DNA of 64,000 nucleotides from Moesziomyces globuligerus (GCA_030849465.1 JARVLF010000006.1:620001-684000); one strand, 5' to 3'. Shown: positions 39,203 through 48,949, counted from the stretch's first letter. Translations and numbers: made by a program. The notes: a model not told the origin generated them from the sequence alone.

Positions 39203-39580
39203 CTCTTGCTTGGCCGAGACGCAGGAGCCGACGTGTGAGAGACGGAGAAGTGAGCCGTGATGAGGGTGTCTTCAGCTAGAGTCCTAATTGAGAGTGTGAA
39301 GAGAAGGATAGTTTGCAGTGAGTTTTCCTCGAGAAACAAAGAGCTGCTTTCTTCCTGCTGCATCTGTTGTGGAGGCTTCGTCGATCGGGCCAGAATCGGG
39401 AGATGTCCGCGTCCCGAAAGCACCACCGACATGCGACGTTGGGACCGTGGACCCTGAAGCTCCATGCATCGTGATGCTGAGTCCCACCATGTTGCGTCTC
39501 CATCGCGACTCCTCAGCTAGGTTGGACATTTGAGAAACAGAGGAGATCAGCATGCAATCGCCGTAGCATCTCGAGCAGCC
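39203..39580. other. Divergent promoter of the CCCH gene and REV7
   Basis: A 378-bp region between two divergent genes; it holds a TGGACCCTG element at 39448-39456. No gene is seen in it. Confidence 0.65.
39448..39456 (+). promoter_or_regulatory. TGGACCCTG element between CCCH gene and REV7
   Basis: Located 125 bp before the REV7 ATG and 246 bp before the CCCH ATG. Extends to GGACCCTGAA, a 10-mer shared with the RIT1 promoter. Confidence 0.4.
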
Positions 39581-40861
39581 ATGAAGAAGGGCAAAGCCAG
39601 GCAGGTAGAGCCGGATCGCAACAGCGTGCCAGCACGAGACCTCCTGCCAGACTCGCCGTTGACGTACAACCAGCTCATCTCGGGCATCATCGATTTCCTC
39701 GAGGTAGCCTTCCATACCATTCTCTGTCTTCGCTCCGTCTATCCGTATGATGTCTTTGCGCGGCGCAAGAAGTACAATCATCCGTGCTACCAATCGAGGC
39801 ACCCCGGACTGAACGAGTACATCTCCCGAGTGCTCGCGGCGCTTCGGCACGAAATCGAACGCTCGAGCGTCAGCAAGGCGATCCTCGTCATCCGACCCAA
39901 CGTCATCGCTGAACCACACAGCAGCACCTCTGCCAGCGGATCGACGAATGGCAGCGACGCAAGCTCAGCGGACGCCTACGAGCGCTTTGTCTTCAGCCTG
40001 GACTACATCCTGCCGTCCTCGCAGATCGATCCTCGCGACCGAGATCTGGCGATCTCGAGCAACGTGACGAGCAGCGAGCTCGAACTCATCTTGCGTGGCT
40101 TCATGCAGAAGCTCATGGTTGTCGATGGCATCCTTTACGACATACCACCTGTAGCACCGGCGAAAGCTGGCGATGATAGCGATGCAAGCGCTGCTACCGA
40201 GCTGACGTTCGCCGTCGTGCTCGAGATGATCGACGAAGATACCTCACCCACTGGCAAGGACAGCAACGAACCCACTACGGGCGACTGGATCCCCGCCGAT
40301 GCCGAGAGCTTGGGAAGAGCGCACAGAGCACGCCAGCAGACGCCGGATCAAGCTGTCGACGAGCCCAAGATCCGTCCGATCAAGACGCTCGACTCGGGCG
40401 TGATCAATCTCATGCTGTACGTCGAGGAAGACATCCATGCAAAGTCTGGCTCCATAAACCGAGAGCAACGACCTGCGAAAAAACGTAGCGAGGTCCGACC
40501 GACGTCCGCACAGGCGACACGGCGAGGTGACCGGGCGGAAGAAGAGCTGCTGCACACCAAGGCGACGCAGATCGACATCTCCGCTGCTGGGGCCGGAGGA
40601 CTGCATGCGAGGGAGATCAAGTATCGCGCACGCCGACTCGATGCCGAGCGCGACCTGGACCAGCCTGCTCTCGCCGAGGCCGAAGCCGAGCCCGACATTG
40701 CCAAGGCCAAGAAGAAGCGCAAGCGCGCACGCATGGTGCTCGGCGAAACCCGGGCTGCCGAGTCGGACTCCGAGTCGTCCTCGTCCGCACCCGACTCGCC
40801 CAGTGGCAGCAGCCAGAGCGTCCGCGACGACTACGGATCCAATCTCAGCGGAGGCTTCTGA
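39581..40861 (+). CDS. REV7: Rev7/MAD2B-like HORMA protein
   Basis: 426 residues from the first real ATG (39581). The N-terminal about 200 residues form a HORMA domain: LTYNQLISGIIDFLEVAFHT, then RSVYPYDVFARRKKYNHPCY and SRHPGLNEYISRVLAAL, which match Rev7/MAD2L2, followed by RFVFSLDYIL. Rev7 is the accessory subunit of translesion DNA polymerase zeta (with Rev3) and closes its seat-belt around partner peptides. The C-terminal about 200 residues are an extension absent from the short human protein: acidic and Arg/Lys-rich, with KKKRKRARM, a candidate nuclear localisation signal, and a Ser-rich end. The gene converges on RIT1, with 54 bp between stops. Confidence 0.88.
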   Translation: MKKGKARQVEPDRNSVPARDLLPDSPLTYNQLISGIIDFLEVAFHTILCLRSVYPYDVFARRKKYNHPCYQSRHPGLNEYISRVLAALRHEIERSSVSKAILVIRPNVIAEPHSSTSASGSTNGSDASSADAYERFVFSLDYILPSSQIDPRDRDLAISSNVTSSELELILRGFMQKLMVVDGILYDIPPVAPAKAGDDSDASAATELTFAVVLEMIDEDTSPTGKDSNEPTTGDWIPADAESLGRAHRARQQTPDQAVDEPKIRPIKTLDSGVINLMLYVEEDIHAKSGSINREQRPAKKRSEVRPTSAQATRRGDRAEEELLHTKATQIDISAAGAGGLHAREIKYRARRLDAERDLDQPALAEAEAEPDIAKAKKKRKRARMVLGETRAAESDSESSSSAPDSPSGSSQSVRDDYGSNLSGGF

Positions 40862-40915
40862 CACACTCTTGCAGCATGCACGTGTCTAGTAATACACTTG
40901 ATGGTGATGCTACTG

Positions 40916-42538
40916 TTACTTGGAGGCTGGTCGGTGTTTGTGACTGAGGAGGAGCTCGTTGACACGCAGGAGGAACGCTCGGCTCGGCGCCGCACGCGGG
41001 TTGGCACTCACAAGCCACTGGAGCCGGCGCTGGGTGGTGTCTTTGCTCAGCGCGTCGAGATGGATGCGCCTGTGCTCGTCGTCCGTGATCAACTGGCGCA
41101 AGTCGGTGAAGCAGGATGCGAGGATTGCAACCACCAGGCTGCCAGAAAGATCCTTGCCGTCCTGGCAACATACAAGCACCTTTTGCCGACCAGCGGCTGT
41201 TGTTCGAGGATTTGTCAAGGTGCGATAGGCGAGTTCGACTGCCGGGGCGAACGCGCTCCGGATGGCCAGCAGACCCTTTTTGTTGGGCGAAAGGTGAAGC
41301 GGATACACTTTTGCGGTCGCCGTGTCTCGTGTGGAAACTTCGAGCGCCGCGAGACCCGTCGATAGCTCCGCAGCTTCAGTCGGAGGAGCAAGGCTGGTGA
41401 AGTGGACGATAAGCTGGTAGATCTGCTGCTCTTCAGGTGAGAAGCTGTGCTCCGCCGTGCGTGTCCCGATGAAGACGCCGGTACCTCCAACTTCCACGTC
41501 CCCTTCCGCTGTGCCAGGTATCTGAATGGGACTGCCGTTCGCAGCTGCAGCGGTGTCTCGACCGTGCGAAGGTGTAAACCAGTGCGAACTGCTAGCGCCC
41601 GAAGCCGACAGACTCTTGACAAGCTCGTCCACCATATTCTCGAGTCGTTCCTTCTCGCATGCTAGGAGGGCTTTCTGATGCTGCCAGAAGAGGTCGGGTG
41701 TAAGGCCGCGTGCCCAGTTCTCGTGGTCGTCGCCTGCGCCCTGCACGTACACAAACTTGTCTACGTCTGCGTCTTTGTCGTCGGCTTCACTCGTGTTCAG
41801 CTTCGCCGAGTCTGCCACGAACCTTGATGCGGACAGCAGCACGACGGGCACAAAGTCGGCGGTGTGTGGCTCGGCCAGCGAGGCTGGTAGTGCCTCGAGA
41901 TTGGTCTGCGGCGTGACGAATATCGGCTTGAGCGGCTTTTCTAGCCTAGGCACTTGGAGATCCGAGTTGAGCAACAGTTCGACGAAGCCGTCGATACGCG
42001 CTTGGATCTGGTCGTGTTCTGACGGCGGGATCATCCACGTCGGTGTGTGCAAGGTGAACGCCTCCGACCTGGCAGGTACTCCGTACTTGCTGTTGGATGC
42101 TGCGTTGAGCACAGCGCACCAGACGGGAACCGTCTTGCTGAGCGCATCCGGCATACTCTTGCCCCTGCGTGTCGAATCGACGATGATGGCACCGCCAGAT
42201 TGCAGGATCGCCGGGACGATGTGCAGGTTGGAGCGCTTCAGGCTGAAGCTCCACTGGTGCGTGTGGCCGTCGGTGGACTTGAAGTACGACACGGCCGACG
42301 TGATGGCCGGATCGGTATACCATGCGCCACATCGCAGATTCGCCGTGAGGAGGAGCGTGGGATAGCGTCGGTGCACTTGCCGCACGAAGGCCGCATCGCC
42401 CGCAATGCTGTGCAGCTTGTTGAAGATGTGGCGAGACTCGCGCTTGATCCGGTCGCTGTGCGACCACTCGGAGCGCACCGAGAGCTTGGCATTGGCTGCT
42501 CTGGCCGACGCAGAGTCGGTCGCCTCTGTGCTGGTCAT
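40916..42538 (-). CDS. RIT1: tRNA A64-2'-O-ribosylphosphate transferase
   Basis: 540 residues from the ATG at 42538. Rit1 adds 2'-O-ribosyl phosphate to A64 of initiator tRNA-Met and so keeps it out of elongation. The N-terminal half matches the family: RESRHIFNKLHSIAGDAAFV, RYPTLLLTANLRCGAWYTDP, then YFKSTDGHTHQWSFSLKRSN and VDSTRRGKSMPDALSKTVPV. The C-terminal domain carries CCQDGKDLSGSLVVAIL, a phosphatase-like loop typical of the second half of Rit1. The cytosol is the expected location. No intron is needed. An AT-core palindrome and a TGGACCCTG element lie 119-156 bp upstream. Family assignment is firm. Confidence 0.94.
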   Translation of the reverse strand: MTSTEATDSASARAANAKLSVRSEWSHSDRIKRESRHIFNKLHSIAGDAAFVRQVHRRYPTLLLTANLRCGAWYTDPAITSAVSYFKSTDGHTHQWSFSLKRSNLHIVPAILQSGGAIIVDSTRRGKSMPDALSKTVPVWCAVLNAASNSKYGVPARSEAFTLHTPTWMIPPSEHDQIQARIDGFVELLLNSDLQVPRLEKPLKPIFVTPQTNLEALPASLAEPHTADFVPVVLLSASRFVADSAKLNTSEADDKDADVDKFVYVQGAGDDHENWARGLTPDLFWQHQKALLACEKERLENMVDELVKSLSASGASSSHWFTPSHGRDTAAAANGSPIQIPGTAEGDVEVGGTGVFIGTRTAEHSFSPEEQQIYQLIVHFTSLAPPTEAAELSTGLAALEVSTRDTATAKVYPLHLSPNKKGLLAIRSAFAPAVELAYRTLTNPRTTAAGRQKVLVCCQDGKDLSGSLVVAILASCFTDLRQLITDDEHRRIHLDALSKDTTQRRLQWLVSANPRAAPSRAFLLRVNELLLSHKHRPASK

Positions 42539-42656
42539 GTCGTCATGCTGTGAGATGTTGGTGGATAGCAAGTGCGACTGGGACCGCGATGGTTAGCGAG
42601 GATCAACGAATCAGAAGAATCGGAGAAATCCACCAAGCGCAGCCTTTCCTCCAGTG

Positions 42657-42665
42657 TGGACCCTG
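42657..42665 (+). promoter_or_regulatory. TGGACCCTG element upstream of RIT1
   Basis: 119 bp before the RIT1 ATG, extending to GGACCCTGAA, and 15 bp from an AT-core palindrome. Confidence 0.45.
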
Positions 42666-42680
42666 AATCCCACCTCCTGC

Positions 42681-42694
42681 CGCCAAATTTGGCG
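42681..42694. promoter_or_regulatory. 14-bp perfect palindrome CGCCAAATTTGGCG
   Basis: A perfect dyad 143-156 bp upstream of RIT1; a candidate binding site for a dimeric factor. The half-site TTTGGCG resembles E2F/MBF-type sites. Confidence 0.45.
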
Positions 42695-43068
42695 TGCAGG
42701 TCGAGATCCGACAACGTCATCTCCCCTTGTCAAGCCAAGCTTTTATGCTCAACAGAGCGTCGGCCTCAGATAGCCTACTGTACCGGAGGTTCACATTGAT
42801 TTCTTTGCGGAGACGTAGGTTGGCCTGCTGCCCAACACCAAGTTCACCAGAGTTTACCGACAACCTTTCCGCTGTCACCACCGTTCACCGAGTCTTTTTC
42901 GTAGGGTGGGGCCAAGTTGCTCGCGGTCATCCTCCATGGCCATTCACCGGCTGTTTCACGAGTAGGACAACACAGACTGCGGCGCAGAGCCCGCACGACA
43001 GGCGCAAGTTGAGACGGCAAAGCTTTATTCTGCTGCTCTACACGGGCTTGTGTGGCTACGAGAGCGGC

Positions 43069-43591
43069 TCAGAGCTTGGCGGACTCCTTGATCTCGCCAA
43101 TGTGGAGATCCTTGCCGACCTTCTCGAGCACCTTTTCGCCGTGGTAGGTCCAAAAGGCCTCGGAGGCATCCTTGCCGCAGTTCTTGAGCAGGATCTTCTT
43201 TCCGCCCGGGTGCTGTTCGTGCGCATAGAAGAGGCATTTGACAAACCAAGCAGGCGGAGTGTCAGCGAGTAGATCCGATGTCATCTCATTCATCGGGGTT
43301 CGCACTTACGTCTTCAAGGAAGCTGGTGACGTCGTACACCTTGCCGTCAACTGCGACCCAGGCCGAGTCCTCTGCGAGTGCGAACATCGAACATCATCAA
43401 ATCGTAGCCGGCACATGACGATTGCAGCCATCCATGTGCGTGTGGGTCCAGGGGTAGAAGGTGCGAAGAAAGGGTCAGTTGCTGCCTGATTCTACATTTG
43501 CCGGCAAGTGCGGAGGCTTTGCAGGTCGGCTGAAGGGGAACGTACCGGACTTGTGGCCCTTGAGTTCGTTGAGGTCGATCTGCTTTCCCAT
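43069..43591 (-). CDS. Small soluble cytochrome b5-like haem protein (three exons)
   Basis: Exons 43591-43546, 43371-43310 and 43212-43069; 83 residues. Introns of 174 nt (GTACGT..CGCAG) and 97 nt (GTAAGT..AACAG) join in phase to give DSAWVAVDGKVYDVTSF, then LEDHPGGKK. The haem ligands are His37 (HPGG) and His60 (YHGEKVL). Without the introns neither half of the b5 fold is complete, so the splices are well supported. No membrane anchor follows the domain, unlike microsomal cytochrome b5. The chain ends -ESAKL, which fits a type-1 peroxisomal signal. It would carry single electrons to a partner oxidoreductase or bind haem; the partner is unknown. Close relatives may be annotated as b5-like haem/steroid-binding proteins. 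Confidence 0.87.
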
Positions 43592-44170
43592 TTTGGATGC
43601 TTGTGTGTCCGGCTGAAGAAGGGGATGAAAGTGAGATACGCAGGTGCAGAACAAGACGAGAGCAAAGGCGATTCGAAGTGTGCTGCGGATGATGGTGATT
43701 GAGGATGGTGTTGCAGTAGCAATCAGCAGGCTTGACCTCCGCAGGCTAGGCGAGCTTTTGTGGGGATCGCGGCTCTCCGGTTGTCCGCGCCAAGCGGTTA
43801 GCCGGAGTTGAATGTGAGAGAGAGGCTCCTCCCGAGCGCGCAGATCGCGGGCTGGGGTGCTGCCTGCCGTGCCAGAATCGAAAATTGGATTTCTAAACAA
43901 GTCGTCTGCATTGGTCGAGGCTGCTCCTGCCACTCACACCGATCAACTCGGCCGAAACAGCATCATCTGTCAATGATGGCCTTCCTCAGCCCCTTGCGAC
44001 TTCAACGAAACGAGGCTGCCACGTTCTTTCCCCTGCGGCGAATCGACATGCTCGAGAACTCGAGAAAAGTCCATGTTGGGCGTCGGTCAAATGGTGTATC
44101 TGAAATTGCAGGCAGACGATCGTCCGTAGTGATGATTCTACGTGCTTCCAGCCGCGGGTATCAGGGGAGC
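43592..44170. other. Intergenic region
   Basis: Between the cytochrome b5 start and the hydrolase stop (same strand). No convincing gene; plus-strand frames running in from 43808 are shadows of the hydrolase gene. Confidence 0.6.
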
Positions 44171-45376
44171 TCAAACGGGAGCAACGATGCCCCAGCGCCA
44201 AATCCATTCGCCTGCCTCCTCGACCATCTCCTCGGTCACTTCGTGGCCTACGCCTGGACGGCGGTGGATCTTGAGTCCGGGCATCTCGCCCTTGGGGCCC
44301 GTGGGCTCGCCGACGACGAGCGCCTTGAGGAAGTCCTCGTTCCAGTCCCAGAGGACGAGCTTGTCGTTGGCGCCGCTGAGCACGCAGATCTTCTTGCCCC
44401 AGAACGGATTGCGGCGCGCGTCGAAGCTGTCGTAGGCTGTCTGAGCCGGGTCGATCTGGTCGACGAGCGCCTTGAGGCTGGCGGGGACGTAGGGCGGGCC
44501 GTTGGCGACGAACGAGGTGCGCGTGCGCGAGGCGAGCAGACGCGAGTAATCGGGCATGCCGATGAAGGGGACTCCGATGCTGATGCGCGGCTCGTTGGCG
44601 AGCACATGCCAGGTCGAGTGGCCGCCGAGCGACTTGCCCGTGATGACCCACTCGGCGACGGAGCGTTCGTCGTGCGGGAAGAGGTAGGCCGGAAGAAAGT
44701 CGACCACGAACGAGGCATCGCGCGCACCGCCCACGATCATCCCGTACAGATCCATGGCATGGCGCACGTTGCCCTGCTTCCACGCCTGCTGTCCCTCGGG
44801 GTTGGTGGTGCGGTGACCGTGGTCGCGTGCATCGAAGGTCACCACCACATGGTCGCGCTGTATGGACGAGGTCGCCACAAGCCCCTCCTCTTGCTGCGAA
44901 TGGTAGTTGGCCTTGTCCCGCGCGATGCGATCGTAGAGCTGACGTGCGATCTTTTCTTCGTTGTCCGCCGAGCCTCCTCGTCCGTGAAGGTGAATGATGA
45001 CGCAGACCGGCGGAGGCGGAGGTGCGCTCGAGCGGGAAGGCGCTGGCGTCAGCTCGGAGAGGCCAAACACGTTGACGGGAAGCCCCGCAAGGTCCACGAG
45101 AGTCTTGGAGATGCTGTTGCCGTACTTGTACGAGCCACCAGCAACCGGTGCGCCGCCATTCGCGCCGCCGCCATAAGGCGGGCGGGACGATCCGCGATCA
45201 CCCACTGGTGGGGCGGAAGGCGTCGAGGGCCCAGCAACAGCAGCGCCGGCCGCCTGCGCTTGCTGCGCTTGCTGCGCTTGCTGCGCTTGCTGCGCTTGCT
45301 GCGCTTGCTGCGCTTGCTGTGCTTGCTGCTCCTTGGCCTGCTTCTTCTTGCTGGATTTACCGAGACCGAGCACCAT
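44171..45376 (-). CDS. Alpha/beta hydrolase with N-terminal QQA repeat
   Basis: 401 residues, no intron. An N-terminal basic start (MVLGLGKSSKKKQ) is followed by about eight QQA triplets, then a Gly/Ser/Pro-rich spacer. The catalytic domain starts near residue 120 with VCVIIHLHGRGGSADN, the oxyanion-hole strand of alpha/beta hydrolases. The nucleophile is Ser249 in VITGKSLGGHSTW (G-x-S-x-G), and the His is in PGVGHEVTEEM near residue 380. The acid is probably in a preceding loop. The domain resembles fungal serine hydrolases of unknown substrate. The N-terminal repeat is low complexity and probably length-variable. The start MVLGLGK fits a possible membrane-association motif, but that is inference. 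Confidence 0.86.
   Translation of the reverse strand: MVLGLGKSSKKKQAKEQQAQQAQQAQQAQQAQQAQQAQQAQAAGAAVAGPSTPSAPPVGDRGSSRPPYGGGANGGAPVAGGSYKYGNSISKTLVDLAGLPVNVFGLSELTPAPSRSSAPPPPPVCVIIHLHGRGGSADNEEKIARQLYDRIARDKANYHSQQEEGLVATSSIQRDHVVVTFDARDHGHRTTNPEGQQAWKQGNVRHAMDLYGMIVGGARDASFVVDFLPAYLFPHDERSVAEWVITGKSLGGHSTWHVLANEPRISIGVPFIGMPDYSRLLASRTRTSFVANGPPYVPASLKALVDQIDPAQTAYDSFDARRNPFWGKKICVLSGANDKLVLWDWNEDFLKALVVGEPTGPKGEMPGLKIHRRPGVGHEVTEEMVEEAGEWIWRWGIVAPV
45255..45326. repeat. 9-bp tandem repeat, eight copies (coding)
   Basis: Eight head-to-tail copies of TGCGCTTGC, the last with one change, encoding Gln-Gln-Ala on the minus strand near the N-terminus of the hydrolase. Copy number is likely to vary. 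Confidence 0.9.
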
Positions 45377-46194
45377 TCTGCCAAGATGTGTTCGATATTG
45401 CTACGAGCTGGGAGAGCGTAGCAGAGACTGAGTAGGAGGTGGAAGAGGGGGAACGAGGGAGGAACGGGCGCAGACCCTAAACGTTGCGCACCCTCGAGTT
45501 TGGCTGCGCCTGCGTCCAGAGTGAGAGTGGAGGCGCTCGGGCACATGTGCGCCAAAGAATAACACTCACACTGCGCAGCTTGGCCTTCGGAAGAACGCTC
45601 CTCCTCGGGATCAAGTCCGAGGCTGCTCCGAGCTCGAAGCTGATTTCCGGACCTGTGTTACGCCGACCCCGTATCACATGACGTGACTAATTAAAACGTG
45701 AATGCGACCCGAACCGCAGACTGGCGAGCGGAGGACGAAAATGCCGAGGGCACGTCAGAGGGCGGCGCCGTCGAGTGGAGCCAAAGGGCGGATGCGGACG
45801 AAACAAAGCTCGCGCTCGACGCACGTTCCAGCTTCAACTCGGTCCAGCCCGTCTGCGCCGCATGCACGGCCCATGCAAGCTCGGCCCACGCGCTCAGTCC
45901 GCAAACAAAAAATAACAGCACACACACACACACACGAGCAGCACCAAATCCAGCCCAATCCAAAAAAAGTTGCCGCTCTCTCCACCGTCGGTCTGGAATG
46001 CACTCTCACTCACATCTTCCAGGTTGGCCGTTCCATCTTTCTTCTCTCCTCCCATCCATCCGCTGGCTCCCTGCCTTCCTCAAGCGTATTCAAGGCCTCG
46101 CTCGCTCTGTCCGACCCACACGCAAGGAACCACTCCCCTCTCTCGCAGACCTTCCTCACTGGACCTCAATCAGCACTCGGACCGTACGAACGCG
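45377..46194. other. Divergent promoter region with CA repeat
   Basis: Between the hydrolase and a polytopic unknown. A (CA)8 tract is at 45919-45934. A 90-codon hydrophobic frame on the minus strand (45691-45963) is partly an artefact of that repeat. Confidence 0.6.
45919..45934. repeat. (CA)8 microsatellite
   Basis: Eight CA units in the upstream region of the polytopic unknown at 46195. Confidence 0.9.
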
Positions 46195-47385
46195 ATGGCG
46201 AAGGGCTCGTTGCTTCCCATCCTCACTCTGGCGCTCGCCGGCCTGCTGGCTGGCGCTGCGACCACATACACCGCATTCCTGCTCTCGCCTGATAATGCGC
46301 TTCGATCTCTGGCACAGTCGTGTCAGCTTTCGTCGCGCCAAAAGTTGCCCACCGACTTCACGCATGGTGCCGTGCCACTGCTCGACAATACGCTTTGCGT
46401 CACCATGGGCTTCTTCCAGCGCAACATGGCCACGCGCATCAACGTCGGTCTCTTTGCCGTTATGATCGCCTTCACGCTCCCACTCTCCTACCGTCTCTCG
46501 TTCCAGGCCGCCTCGCCGAACCGCAAGTCGCTGCTCAACTCGGGCTTCTGGCTCGTGCCTCTCAACATCATCGGTGCTGCTGCGGGCGTCGGACCGTGGT
46601 CGTGCTTCTTCTTCTCGCTCGTCTACCTGCCTGCGGCCTACAGCTCCATGAAGGCCTCCAAAGCTTCCGTCCTCCCCGTGCCCACGCCCGCATCCAACAT
46701 CTACCTCGCCAACCTCCTTCACGTCGTCATCGGTACCACCGTCGCGCTGGCCATCTTTGCCGATCCGGCGGGCGCGCTGTGGTATCATGCGGCGCTCGGC
46801 ATCCAGTTCGCCGGCCTGGCGTATCTGCCCATCGCCTGGCTCAGCTTCCGCACACCCAAGGTCAACGACGAGATGACATCGCGCAGCGTCATCCGCCGAT
46901 TCGACGCAGAGGGCGTCAGCTACGCGTTCGAACGCACCTGGTCCTACTACCGCAAGATGGCCGCCTTCTCGGCGTTTATCTACTGGTACGGGCTCAACCG
47001 CATCATCCGCGGCATCTGGCTCAGCGGCGAGAAGCTCGACGCCTTCTCGTTCTTCTGGCTCGGAGACGTCGGTGGTGTAGCGCTTGCGTTGATCCTGCTC
47101 GTGGCGGCGGAGAAGACGACGATCAGGAACAAGGACGCCATACACCCGGTCAGTGGAGAGGTCAGGTCGCCGCTCGACGTAGAGTGCGACAAGGCGATCG
47201 CCAAGGCACCCGCAGGATCGCCCTGGCTCGAAAAGACGACGACGGGCTTCATCCTCGCTTCGCTCGTCGCAGGTCCCGGATTCGCCGCAAGCATGTGGTG
47301 GTGCAGCGGCGAGGAGGAGCTCGGCTGGAAGGCGCGCAAGTCCTGGAGGGAGACCGTCGCCGTCGAAGGCAAGAAGGCAAAGTGA
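46195..47385 (+). CDS. Unknown polytopic membrane protein
   Basis: 396 residues from the ATG at 46195 (the frame is open about 75 codons upstream, but that part is low complexity from leader sequence). I do not recognise the family. The first segment, MAKGSLLPILTLALAGLLAG, is a signal anchor or first membrane span; about eight further hydrophobic stretches follow, including GFWLVPLNIIGAAAGVGPWS and LLHVVIGTTVALAIFADPAG. The C-terminal region holds WYGLNRIIRGIWLSGEKLDA, one late span and a basic cytosolic tail (EGKKAK). Topology suggests an endomembrane or plasma-membrane transporter or enzyme, but there is no catalytic motif I can name. Confidence 0.8.
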   Translation: MAKGSLLPILTLALAGLLAGAATTYTAFLLSPDNALRSLAQSCQLSSRQKLPTDFTHGAVPLLDNTLCVTMGFFQRNMATRINVGLFAVMIAFTLPLSYRLSFQAASPNRKSLLNSGFWLVPLNIIGAAAGVGPWSCFFFSLVYLPAAYSSMKASKASVLPVPTPASNIYLANLLHVVIGTTVALAIFADPAGALWYHAALGIQFAGLAYLPIAWLSFRTPKVNDEMTSRSVIRRFDAEGVSYAFERTWSYYRKMAAFSAFIYWYGLNRIIRGIWLSGEKLDAFSFFWLGDVGGVALALILLVAAEKTTIRNKDAIHPVSGEVRSPLDVECDKAIAKAPAGSPWLEKTTTGFILASLVAGPGFAASMWWCSGEEELGWKARKSWRETVAVEGKKAK

Positions 47386-48949
47386 GCTGACCGCTTGCGT
47401 CGACTTGCCGTCCTCACTCCAATTCTTCTGAGGCTCGCCGTGGCGGACGAGCCGATCTCCGCTCAGGCCACATTCGCATGCCTGCGTCCATGCCTCTGGG
47501 CGACCACTGTCCTCCGGACACCCCTCTTCCCTTCCTTTGTATGTTTATTTCAAGTCGGCAATGTCATCGACCATGGAGCAAAGTCCCATGCACGTCCTGA
47601 GTCACAACGGAAGCGAGCTTGAACTATGGCCTTGTGGCTTCACGGTGGCTTCTACTCAGTGATACGAACGGCAAAATTTCGGAGCCTCGGACATCGCCTC
47701 TGACGCACGGAATCCTTACCGTGACGAGAGATCCAGAGCACGAGAAGAGGCTTTCGATTTTCAACGCTTTGTGTGGCCTCGTGAGTGATCTCCTCCCATG
47801 CACGGTTCCTCTCTCTCTTGAGCCTGAGGATGTCGGGATTGTGAGAATGGACAGCGTTGATGAGGGCGACCGCTACGTCTGGATCGCAACGGTTGCTCCA
47901 GTCCTCGTCGTAGGACGGCGGCGGGACCGTCTCACTAAAGTCGAAGTCATCGGGGAAGGAGCCGAGGATCGCCACTCGAGGATCCCTCGCGTGGTTCGTC
48001 CGCGCGCTGACGCGTGCGATCAGCCTGCGACCTGACTCGGTCAGAGGTTGCTGAGGGAGGCGGGGGGCTCATGGTGATTCGAGTCGTGACGATGATCAGG
48101 GACGGGCAAAGACGGTGGTGAGAGTGTCAAAATCCAGCTTCAGCAAGCTCAGACCGACCCAGACGACGGCGTTGCGAAAACGGCCTGATCTGGCACCAGG
48201 ACGAGCACCCTGATTGACTCATTCACTGCGGTCGCAGTAGTGTCCCGCAGTTTTTTTCACCGAGAGCGAGGACAGGTTTCTCGTTCTCATCAGCCAAGTT
48301 TCGATCGTGCGTGCGTGCTTCCCACACCAATGTGTTTGCCGAGTTGTGTGCGATAGATGCGTTTGAAGTGTTTCGGTGGTGTGTCGACACACCATCTCGT
48401 CCGTCTTACACAGATTCAAGGACAGGGAAATGCAGAATTTCAAGTTGTGCAAGACAGGGTTGTATGTGAGACAAACACAAGTCGCCCTGGCGTCCTACTT
48501 GAACACGTTCGAGCTCAGCGTGTCGGTTGCTGATTGGCGATGGTAGAGCTCTTTATCGAGACGACGACTCGAGTCCATCTGATGGACTTTGTCCGAAGTC
48601 AGGATTTGAGCTCTGGCGCTCATTTTCAGCCTGCCAAACTTGACGTGACCATCATCACGACGACGATCCGAAACAAGCTTTCGGCGCGTCTCCTCCACAA
48701 GGACTTCAACCTGCAGCAGCCTGCAGGAGCTGCATGTCATCTGCATGAGGCGGTGCGTTTTATACTTGGCAGGCGTGTGACCGTTGCACGGACTTTTTGG
48801 GTGCATCGGAATCAACCATCAAGGACACCATCGTCTTTTTCTCGACATGACTCTCTCCCGCAGACGCTTACGAGCTCGGACCATTGATCACTCCTTAAAG
48901 CCGAGATCTCTACAGCTGTCACCGCCAGCTTCGAGCTGTCGCACGGTCC
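47386..48949. other. Gene-poor region (about 1.6 kb)
   Basis: Between the polytopic unknown and the tail-anchored unknown. Apart from the short minus-strand frame at 47652-47975, I see no gene. An AAAATTTCGGAGCC motif is at 47673-47686. Confidence 0.55.
47652..47975 (-). pseudogene. Possible Myb/SANT-like fragment
   Basis: A 107-codon open frame with protein-like order, from a GTG codon; no ATG is present in frame before a stop upstream. The middle, DPDVAVALINAVHSHNPDIL then RNRAWEEITHEATQ, has the spacing of a Myb/SANT- or MADF-like helix bundle (Leu-Ile-Val pattern, then Ala-Trp-Glu-Glu-Ile). An ATG-led frame one base out of phase overlaps the start (from 48072, MSPPPPSATSD), which suggests a frameshift or a missed exon. 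A GTAAGG donor-like site lies after ISRH. It could be a relic of a transposon-linked or regulatory gene. Evidence is thin. Confidence 0.3.

Larger units (their letters stand above)
42539..43068. other. RIT1 promoter and intergenic region
   Basis: Carries TGGACCCTG at 42657-42665 and the perfect palindrome CGCCAAATTTGGCG at 42681-42694. Between RIT1 start and the cytochrome b5 3' end, same strand. No gene seen. Confidence 0.65.

Noticed and set aside
45691..45963. A 90-codon frame with a hydrophobic start, possibly a secreted peptide
   Set aside because: The hydrophobic Val-Cys part comes from the CA repeat, and the frame sits in a promoter region.
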